Shown one piece after another: positions 7,680-14,409 of a stretch of 28,317 nucleotides of DNA. The DNA lies in NCBI GenBank assembly GCA_019418605.1, contig DYBN01000038.1:1-28317 (forward strand), read 5' to 3'. The stretch is from Sutterella sp. GTDB taxonomy: Bacteria > Pseudomonadota > Gammaproteobacteria > Burkholderiales > Burkholderiaceae_F. The translations under genes and the position numbers were made by a program. The stretch's first letter is position 1. Each line of letters starts with the position of its first letter. The notes under the pieces were generated by a model, which saw only the letters and a program-made list of their open reading frames with translations, had not been told where the DNA came from and did not search any database.

Positions 7680-10600
7680 TCAGGCTGCTCTTTCCAGATT
7701 CACAAGGAAGGCCTTGTATTCCGGAATCCACGAGTTGGGATCGCCCACGTTGGGGGTGAGGTCGTTGACGTTGTCGCCGGTGGCAAACTTCGTCGCCCAC
7801 GAGAAGTGATGCGGCAGTCCCACCACGTGCGTCACCTTGCCGTCGATCACCATGGGCTTCATGCGCTTGGTGACCATGGCGGCGACCTTCACGGAGGCGC
7901 GCCTGTTCCAGACGCGCACCATCTCGCCGTTTTTGATGCCCTTTTCCTTGGCAAGCTCCTCGCTGATCTCGATGAAGTTGCACGGGATGAGCTCGTTGAG
8001 CCAGGGGATGTTGCGCGTCTGCGTGCCGGACTGCCAGTGCTCGACCACCGAGTAGGTGGTCACCACATAGGGGAAGTCCTTGCTCGAGCCGCGACGCACC
8101 GAAGGATCATCGGTAAAGACCGCGCACGGATTGCCGCCCGCGCCGTTCAAAAGGTTCTTGACGGGCGTTTCATGCGGTTCAAAGTGCTCGGGCAGCGGAC
8201 CGTCGCTGATGCCGGAGGCAAAAAGCCGCGCGTTTTGCTCCCAGGTCATGAAGAAGGCCTTGTTGTCGGGCGCAGCGGCCGTCACAAAGTCGCCCACGTC
8301 GTTTTGCACCCAGGCGCCGTTTTTCCACTCCACGAGCACGCGCTTGGGGTTGTAGGGCCGGCCCTCGATGTCGGCCGAGGCGCGGTTGTAGAGAATGCGG
8401 CGGTTGGCAGGCCACGCAAAGGACCACTGCGGGAAGAGCCCGAGCCCCGTGGGATCGTCCTTGCTGCGGCGCGTCATGGGCTGCTTCATCGGATCCATCT
8501 TCTCGGCCTCGTTGTTGTAGTAGCCCGAGAAAATCCAGATGCCGCAGGCGGTCGTCCCGTCGGCCTGCAGGCTGCCGTAGGCGGGCACGAGCCTGCCGGT
8601 GGCGACCTCGTAGCCGTTGAGCGCCCAGCACAGGGCGCGCAGATCGGGCTTGCCGTTGATCGTGTAGTCCATGTTGGTCTTCAAAATCTGCTCGGGGCAC
8701 GCGCCGCCCTCCTTTTCATAGAGGCTGCGGATTTCCTGCCAGAGCATGAGCATGATTTCGAAGTCGTTTTTGGCCTCTCCAGGCGGCTCGACCGCCTTTT
8801 CGCGCCACTGAATCCAGCGGCCGGAGTTGTTGATCGACCCGGTCTTTTCATAGATGAGCGCCGCGGGCAGGAAGTAGCACTCGGTCTGAACCTCTTCGGG
8901 CTTCATGTCGGGCGCGTGCCAGAACTCGGCCGTCTCGGTAAAGAACCAGTCGGCCACGACGAGCCAGTCGAGCTTGGCCATCGAGCGGCGCGCGTGCGCG
9001 GCGTTGGGCGTGGAGTGCGCCGGATTCATGCCCCAGCAGAAGTAGCCCTTGATGCGCTCGTCGCGCATCTGGTTGAAGGTCATGATGGTCGAGTAGTAGG
9101 CGTAGTCGTGCCTGGGGCTGATCTTGGGCAGCAGGTCGTAGCAGTAGTCGTTTTCAAAGGTGGCGTTGGCGCCGAACCACTCCTTGAGAGCCGACACCCA
9201 GAACTTGGGCTTGTTGGTGTAGTAGCCCGCGGCATAGGTCTCCTTGGAGAGATAGTCGGCAAGCGTCGGGTGAATGTCCCCGCGCGGCCAGGAAAGATAG
9301 CCCGGGGCCTGGTGCACGGAGGCGCCCACGTCGGTTGAGCCCTGAACGTTGGGCTCGCCTCTCAAAGCGTTGATGCCGCCTCCGGCGTTCCCTACATTTC
9401 CAAGCAGCAGCTGCACCAGGCACATGATGCGGCAGTTCTGCGAGCCGTAGGTGTGCTGCGTCTCGCCAAGCGCATAGAGAATCGAGCCCGAGCGGTCGGG
9501 TTTGCCGGTCGAGGCGTAGGTTTGCCAGACCTTGAGCAGCACGTCCTTGTCCATGCCCGTGATGCGGTTGACCATGTCAAGGCTGTAGCGGGCAAAGTGT
9601 TTTTTCAGAAGATTGAAGGCGCAGCGCGGGTTGGTGAGCGTCATGTCCTTTTTGAGGACCTTGAGCGCGGGCGTCTTGAACTTGGGAGTGCCCGGCTTGT
9701 TGACCCAGGCAAAGGGCGAGCCCTCGCTCGTATCCCACTGCCGCTGGCTGTCGACGTCATAGCCCCAGCTTGCGGCGTTGTACTTCTTCTTGTCCGGATC
9801 CCAGCCCGAGAAAAGCCCCGTTTCCGGGTCAAAGGCATAGTCCTCGCGGATGATGTCGGCCGCGTTCGTGTAGTTGAGAACGTAGTCGTGGTGCCAGAGG
9901 TCGTTTTCGATGATGTAGTTGATGAGCCCGCCGAAGAAGGCGATGTCGGTGCCCGGACGCAGACGCCCGTAGATGTCGGCCTGCGCGGCCGAGCGCGAGT
10001 AGCGCGGGTCGATCACGATCCAGGTCGCGCCCTTGTCCTGCGCTCTTTCAACCCAGCGCGAGGAAAGCGGATGGTTTTCAACGTTGTTCGAGCCGATCGT
10101 CATGATGACGTCGGAGTTGGCGAAGTCGCACCAGTGGCTCGTCATGGAGCCGCGCCCGAAGGTGGGCGCAAGGCCCGAGACGGTCGAGGAGTGGCACACG
10201 CGCGTCTGGTTGTCGATGGCAACGACGCCGAGACTCCGCGCAAACTTCTGCACAAGCCACGCTTCTTCGTTGCCCAACTGCGCGGCGCCCAAGCTCGCGA
10301 TGCCGTCGCAGCGGTTGACGGTCACGCCGTCTTCGACGGTCACAAAGCTCTCGTCGCGCGTCTTCTTGACGTGGCGGGCGATTTCCTTGACGGCCTGCTC
10401 CCAGCTGATGCGCTCCCACTTCGAGGACCCCGGGCGGCGCACCATCGGATAGATGACGCGGTCGGGGTGGTTTTGCGTCGTGCGGTCTGCCTTGACGATG
10501 TTGCGCAGACCCCACATGGCCGCGCCCTTGGGGCAAAGGCCTCCGAGGTTGACCGGATGGTCGGGGTCGCCCTCAAGGTTGATGAGCTCGCCGTTGCGCG

Positions 10601-10787
10601 ACGAGCAGATCGTGCCGCAGCCGCCCGAGCAGTAGCAGCAGATGTTGGTGACTTCCTGAACGTTTTGAAGCTTGTAGGGAGTCTTCCTGGCGGGCGCGGC
10701 CGCAACCTTGCCCGTAAGCGCCGCGGCGATGCCGCCGCTGCCGGCCAGAAAACCTCTCTTGAAGAAACTTCTGCGAGAAACTTCCAT
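7680..10787 (-). CDS. fdoG: Formate dehydrogenase catalytic alpha subunit (Mo/W-bisPGD, Cys type)
   Basis: A 1035-residue periplasmic oxidoreductase converting formate to CO2. It has a Tat signal, SRRSFFKRGFL, near residue 4. The [4Fe-4S] motif is C50-x2-C53-x3-C57 with C85 in LCPKGA. The metal-ligand region reads NQTRVCHSSTVSGLAPTFGR, with Cys198 where E. coli FdnG and FdoG have selenocysteine; the following APTFGRGSMTSHW block matches them closely. No in-frame TGA needs recoding. AGGAGG lies just upstream of the ATG at 10787, and the longer open frame to 10835 has no such site. It is the first gene of the fdh locus. No clear promoter box was found immediately upstream. Whether Mo or W is used cannot be read from sequence. 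Confidence 0.95.
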   Translation of the reverse strand: MEVSRRSFFKRGFLAGSGGIAAALTGKVAAAPARKTPYKLQNVQEVTNICCYCSGGCGTICSSRNGELINLEGDPDHPVNLGGLCPKGAAMWGLRNIVKADRTTQNHPDRVIYPMVRRPGSSKWERISWEQAVKEIARHVKKTRDESFVTVEDGVTVNRCDGIASLGAAQLGNEEAWLVQKFARSLGVVAIDNQTRVCHSSTVSGLAPTFGRGSMTSHWCDFANSDVIMTIGSNNVENHPLSSRWVERAQDKGATWIVIDPRYSRSAAQADIYGRLRPGTDIAFFGGLINYIIENDLWHHDYVLNYTNAADIIREDYAFDPETGLFSGWDPDKKKYNAASWGYDVDSQRQWDTSEGSPFAWVNKPGTPKFKTPALKVLKKDMTLTNPRCAFNLLKKHFARYSLDMVNRITGMDKDVLLKVWQTYASTGKPDRSGSILYALGETQHTYGSQNCRIMCLVQLLLGNVGNAGGGINALRGEPNVQGSTDVGASVHQAPGYLSWPRGDIHPTLADYLSKETYAAGYYTNKPKFWVSALKEWFGANATFENDYCYDLLPKISPRHDYAYYSTIMTFNQMRDERIKGYFCWGMNPAHSTPNAAHARRSMAKLDWLVVADWFFTETAEFWHAPDMKPEEVQTECYFLPAALIYEKTGSINNSGRWIQWREKAVEPPGEAKNDFEIMLMLWQEIRSLYEKEGGACPEQILKTNMDYTINGKPDLRALCWALNGYEVATGRLVPAYGSLQADGTTACGIWIFSGYYNNEAEKMDPMKQPMTRRSKDDPTGLGLFPQWSFAWPANRRILYNRASADIEGRPYNPKRVLVEWKNGAWVQNDVGDFVTAAAPDNKAFFMTWEQNARLFASGISDGPLPEHFEPHETPVKNLLNGAGGNPCAVFTDDPSVRRGSSKDFPYVVTTYSVVEHWQSGTQTRNIPWLNELIPCNFIEISEELAKEKGIKNGEMVRVWNRRASVKVAAMVTKRMKPMVIDGKVTHVVGLPHHFSWATKFATGDNVNDLTPNVGDPNSWIPEYKAFLVNLERAA

Positions 10788-11334
10788 GGGATCCTCCTGA
10801 AGGGAGAGTTTTCTTGGAAAGCGCCTCGCGCACACCGGGCGCGAAATGGCGCCACCTTTGTCTTTTTTCTGTTATTGACAGACAATGACCGGATCCATCA
10901 AGGAAGTCGACTGCACGGCCTCGTTCATCCCGGCGCATCGTCTTGAAGGGGGATTTTTCCCAAGGGCCCGGAAAAGCGTCAATCGGTCTGTTGGGGGACG
11001 CTGCAGGGCCGCGCCCGAGGGGCCGCGCGCGTCTCTTATCCGCCACTCCAAGCACGGCGCTTGCAGCCATTTTCATGCCGGCGCACCCGCTTTGCTTTCT
11101 CAAAGGCAGCCGCAAGCCCGCGCGCGCCCTGCATCCGCCGCTCCTTGTCCCCTTCCGCATCCTGCGAGCGCCGCCCGAAACAGCCTCTACGCAAGGCACA
11201 ATGCCGCGCTCGGCCAAAGCGGCTAACCTTGTCCTTCCAAAGTAGTAGGTTTTGTTTCCCCGAACCTCTCCTTTGATCTAGTGCGAAGAGGCACCCGAAG
11301 GAGGACGCCGGGCGCTTGGAAATCTCTCTTTTTC

Positions 11335-11348
11335 TTGACCGGCGTCAA
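11335..11348. promoter_or_regulatory. CRP/FNR-family-like palindrome TTGAC-N4-GTCAA
   Basis: TTGACCGGCGTCAA is a perfect inverted repeat, extended by one more C/G pair on each side. FNR/ANR boxes are TTGAT-N4-ATCAA, so this matches the geometry and 4 of 5 bases per arm; related CRP/FNR regulators accept TTGAC. It lies 548 bases from fdoG and 373 bases before bcsA. Oxygen- or nitrogen-oxide-dependent control of either operon is possible. A chance hairpin cannot be excluded. Confidence 0.45.
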
Positions 11349-11388
11349 GGCCGCCCGTGAGGTCTGCTTGTGCGCCTTAAGTCAACCC

Positions 11389-11407
11389 GCGCCTGCGGCG
11401 CTTTTTT
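11389..11407 (+). terminator. Orphan plus-strand terminator
   Basis: GCGCC (11389-11393), loop TGC, GGCGC (11397-11401), then six T. The stem is short but GC-only with a good T-run. No protein gene lies upstream on this strand within the divergent region, so it may end a small RNA or insulate bcs from upstream transcription. Confidence 0.5.
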
Positions 11408-11477
11408 CTTGAGTTTTGAAACAATTTTCGGGGATTACGCCCACGCCGGGCGCCGCAGGCGGCCGCGGACCGTCTTT

Positions 11478-11557
11478 TATAATGCGCATTGCCCTGCAGA
11501 CTGAAGCACGATTCAGTCTGCAAATTTGTATTTGTTGCGTTGTTTGCACCGGGCAAT
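11478..11557 (+). promoter_or_regulatory. Putative bcs promoter -10 box and nested-hairpin leader
   Basis: TATAAT lies at 11478-11483, with no good -35 box at 17 bases. Just where transcription should begin, an outer stem ATTGCCC (11488-11494) / GGGCAAT (11551-11557) encloses a perfect 11-bp stem, TGCAGACTGAA (11495-11505) / TTCAGTCTGCA (11512-11522), with loop GCACGA. A T-rich single-stranded segment (523-550) follows inside the outer stem. The layout suits a structured 5' leader, an attenuator or a small RNA. It matches no riboswitch class I recognise. bcsA starts 163 bases further on. Confidence 0.45.
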
Positions 11558-11677
11558 TTCCATCTGTGCGCGCACGCGCGCGGTCCTGCCGTGCACGAGG
11601 GGCGGGCAAGCCCGGCAGCCTTTCCCGCCGCCCTGCGGCAACACTCAATAAAAAACACGATTTTTCGTTCGAGCAGC

Positions 11678-11711
11678 GCCGGGGACAAGGCCCTTTTCGA
11701 GCCTCCCCGGC
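11678..11711 (+). promoter_or_regulatory. Hairpin immediately before the bcsA start
   Basis: GCCGGGG (11678-11684) and CCCCGGC (11705-11711) form a 7-bp GC stem ending 9 bases before the bcsA ATG. No ordinary Shine-Dalgarno sequence is visible in this interval. The structure could therefore limit ribosome access or present the start codon. Confidence 0.35.
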
Positions 11712-11720
11712 CAACCACGT

Positions 11721-14354
11721 ATGCTCTTTTTTTCGCTCAAACAGGTTCGAAGGCATTTCTCGCAGACGATCGCCGGGTGGCTCGATGCGGGGACGGGCTT
11801 TTTTGCGCTTGCTTTAAATGCGCTCGCCCTTCTTGCGGCCTGGGTGTTCGTGCCGCTTGAGCGCGGCTTCTGGGCGCACATCCGCGCCGAGCGCGCAAGG
11901 CTCTATCCCCACGTCAATTTTGAAAAGCCGACGGTCTCCGACGTCGTGCGCATCTTTTTGCAGTCAATCCTGCTGTGCCTTGTCTTTGCCTTTGACTGGA
12001 AGCGCTTTCGCGAAAAGAACCCCCTGGCGCGCGCGGCCGCGGGCTTCGTGCAAGCCATGACGCGCCTCGGAGAGGCAATCGGGCGGGCGGGCTCGCGGCT
12101 TTTGTCCGGCGTGGGCGAGACGATTGAGGAAAAAAAGGCCCGCTCGCAGCGCTCGGGCGCAAGCCGCCGGCCAATCCCCGCGGGACTTCAGACCGCGCTT
12201 GTGCGGGTGACGATCGTTCTTGTGGCCGCGCTCGTCTTTCTTTGCATCACGCAGCCCTTTGACGTGCAGGGGCAGGTCGTCTTTCTTTCGATCATGCTCT
12301 TTTCGGCCTGGAGCTTTACGCACGTAAAGTCGCGCGTCACGCTCATGGTGCTCTTTGTGATTTCGGTCACGGTCTCGGGGCGCTATCTGTGGTGGCGCTG
12401 CACGTCGACCATTCAGGGCTCGACCGCGCTGGAACTATTTTTCAGCCTCATGCTGCTTGCGGCCGAAATCTACGCCTTCGTCGTGATGGTGCTGGGCTAC
12501 TTTCAGGTCTGCTGGGTGCTCGACAGAAAGCCCTGGCCGCTGCCCCAGGACCGCGCAACCTGGCCCACGGTCGACATCTTCATTCCGACCTACAACGAGT
12601 CGCTTGAAGTGATCAAGCCCACGGTCTACGCAGCGCTTAATCTGGACTGGCCCAAAGACAAGATTGCCGTGCATCTGCTCGACGACGGCAGCCGCGAGGC
12701 CTTTGCCGAGTTCGCGCAGACAGTGGGCGTCAACTACATCAAGCGCAAAGAGCACAACCACGCCAAGGCGGGCAACATCAACCACGCGCTCGGGATCACG
12801 TCGGGTGAATTCATCGTGGTCTTTGACTGCGACCACGTGCCCTCGTGCGACTTTCTCACCTCAACCGTGGGCTGGCTTGTCAAGGACGAGAAAATCGCCC
12901 TCGTGCAGACCCCGCATCACTTCTACTCGCCCGATCCGTTCGAAAAGAACCTGCACCTTGAGCGGGCGATGCCCATTGAAAACTCCCTTTTTCACGACTT
13001 CATTCAAAAGGGCAACGACACCTGGAACGCCGTGATGTTTTGCGGCTCAAGCGCCGTGATGCGACGCAGCGCCCTGATGCAGATCGGCGGCATCGCCGTC
13101 GAGACCGTCACCGAAGACGCCCACACCTCGCTCAAACTCAACCGTCTCGGATGGAAGTCGGCCTTTATTTCGCGCCCGCTTGCCTCGGGCCTTTCCACCG
13201 AGTCGCTCTCGGCGCACATCGGGCAGCGCATCCGCTGGGCGCGCGGCATGATCCAGATCTTTCGCCTTGACAACCCGCTTTTAGGCAAGGGGCTCACGCT
13301 GCCGCAGCGGCTGTGCTTTTTCAACGCCATGGTGCACTTTCTGCACGGGCTGCCGCGCCTCATATTTCTCGTGGCGCCCCTGCCCTACATGTTTGCCGAC
13401 ATCTACGTGATCTATGCGACGGCCGCGGCCATTTTTGCCTACGTCATCCCGCACATGGTGCACGCGGCGATCACAAACCAGATTTTGCAGCGCGGCTACC
13501 GCTACCCGTTTTTGAGCGGCGTCTACGAAACGGTGCTCTCCTGGTACATACTGCTGCCGACCACCGTGGCGCTCATCTTCCCGCACAAGGGAAAATTCAA
13601 CGTCACGGCCAAGGGCATGACGATCGACAAAAAGTACGTCGACTGGGGCATCGCGCGGCCCGTGCTGATTCTGATTGCCTTGAACCTTGCGGGGCTCGCC
13701 GTGGGCATCTACAAGACCGTCACGGCGGCCGACCCGCAGATTTCCACCCTTGTCATCAACATCGGCTGGATCGTCTACAACCTGATGGTGCTGGGCGCCG
13801 CCGCGGCCGTGGCCGTCGAAGAGGTGCAAAAGCACCGCCTGCCGCGCGTGCCGCTCGTGGCGCCCGTCAAGCTTGACTTCCCCGACGATGAAGGCAGGGC
13901 CGAGGGCTCAAAGGCGCAGCCCGCGCAGCTTCTTGAATACTCGCAGACGGAACTGAGGATTGAAGCAGACGACGATTTTGTTCGCCGCCTTGCGCCCGGC
14001 GCACGCCTTGCCGTGACGCTTTTCGCGAGAGGGGAAGAGCACCGCTTTGCCGCGGCCGTCACGACGATCGAGCGCTCCGAAGGAAAGAAAAAGAGCGTTT
14101 TTGAAGTGCGCCTTTCTCCCGCCTCAAAGGCCGAAGAGATTGCGCTAAACCGCTGCACGTTTGCCCGCGAGGGCATGTGGGCAACGCCCCCTGCAGGGCA
14201 CGTCGACGACCGCTTCATCGCGGGCTTTCTGCGGCTTGGCTCCATTGCCTGGTACGGCTACAAGTCGCTTGTTGAATTTGCGCCCGGCAAAGCCGGCAGG
14301 GCCCTGCGCTTTCTTTTGTCGCTCATGCCGCGCGTGCCTCGGGCGGCTGCTTGA
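11721..14354 (+). CDS. bcsA: Cellulose synthase catalytic subunit BcsA
   Basis: An 877-residue inner-membrane glycosyltransferase (GT2) polymerising glucose from UDP-glucose and extruding the chain. It aligns closely with E. coli BcsA along its length. N-terminal helices include WVFVPLE (41-47). Catalytic motifs are complete: DDG (321-323), DCD (369-371), TED (464-466) and QRIRW (502-506), plus the gating loop FNVTAKG (626-632). C-terminal helices precede a PilZ domain from ~700. The PilZ c-di-GMP signature is degraded: HRLPR (705-709) where RxxxR is expected and EYSQTE (739-744) where (D/N)xSxxG is expected. Start: the 11721 ATG aligns with the family N-terminus but has no clear Shine-Dalgarno sequence. 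It is the first gene of bcsABZG; bcsB follows after 55 bases. Confidence 0.95.
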   Translation: MLFFSLKQVRRHFSQTIAGWLDAGTGFFALALNALALLAAWVFVPLERGFWAHIRAERARLYPHVNFEKPTVSDVVRIFLQSILLCLVFAFDWKRFREKNPLARAAAGFVQAMTRLGEAIGRAGSRLLSGVGETIEEKKARSQRSGASRRPIPAGLQTALVRVTIVLVAALVFLCITQPFDVQGQVVFLSIMLFSAWSFTHVKSRVTLMVLFVISVTVSGRYLWWRCTSTIQGSTALELFFSLMLLAAEIYAFVVMVLGYFQVCWVLDRKPWPLPQDRATWPTVDIFIPTYNESLEVIKPTVYAALNLDWPKDKIAVHLLDDGSREAFAEFAQTVGVNYIKRKEHNHAKAGNINHALGITSGEFIVVFDCDHVPSCDFLTSTVGWLVKDEKIALVQTPHHFYSPDPFEKNLHLERAMPIENSLFHDFIQKGNDTWNAVMFCGSSAVMRRSALMQIGGIAVETVTEDAHTSLKLNRLGWKSAFISRPLASGLSTESLSAHIGQRIRWARGMIQIFRLDNPLLGKGLTLPQRLCFFNAMVHFLHGLPRLIFLVAPLPYMFADIYVIYATAAAIFAYVIPHMVHAAITNQILQRGYRYPFLSGVYETVLSWYILLPTTVALIFPHKGKFNVTAKGMTIDKKYVDWGIARPVLILIALNLAGLAVGIYKTVTAADPQISTLVINIGWIVYNLMVLGAAAAVAVEEVQKHRLPRVPLVAPVKLDFPDDEGRAEGSKAQPAQLLEYSQTELRIEADDDFVRRLAPGARLAVTLFARGEEHRFAAAVTTIERSEGKKKSVFEVRLSPASKAEEIALNRCTFAREGMWATPPAGHVDDRFIAGFLRLGSIAWYGYKSLVEFAPGKAGRALRFLLSLMPRVPRAAA

Positions 14355-14409
14355 AAACAACAATTCTCACCTTTTGTCTTCACGTTTTCCCATTTTTGCG
14401 TGAACTGCC

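Larger units (their letters stand above)
10788..11720. other. 933-bp divergent intergenic region between fdh and bcs
   Basis: No credible gene was found. The open frames here resemble no family I know and are Arg/Ala/Pro-rich translations typical of GC-rich noncoding DNA. The region must hold the promoters for both the leftward fdh genes and the rightward bcs operon. Recognisable elements, listed separately, are an FNR-like palindrome (11335-11348), a terminator (11389-11407), a TATAAT box and a nested hairpin (11478-11557), and a hairpin just before bcsA (11678-11711). The stretch 10870-11330 shows nothing I can name. Confidence 0.6.

Noticed and set aside
7806..9338. A long plus-strand frame opposite the formate dehydrogenase alpha gene
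   Set aside because: Antisense shadow; no motif or ribosome site, and the minus strand encodes a full molybdoenzyme.
10885..11881. Several open frames of about 70-130 codons in the fdh-bcs intergenic region
   Set aside because: Arg/Ala/Pro/Ser-rich translations on both strands, no ribosome sites and mutual overlap; typical of GC-rich noncoding DNA.
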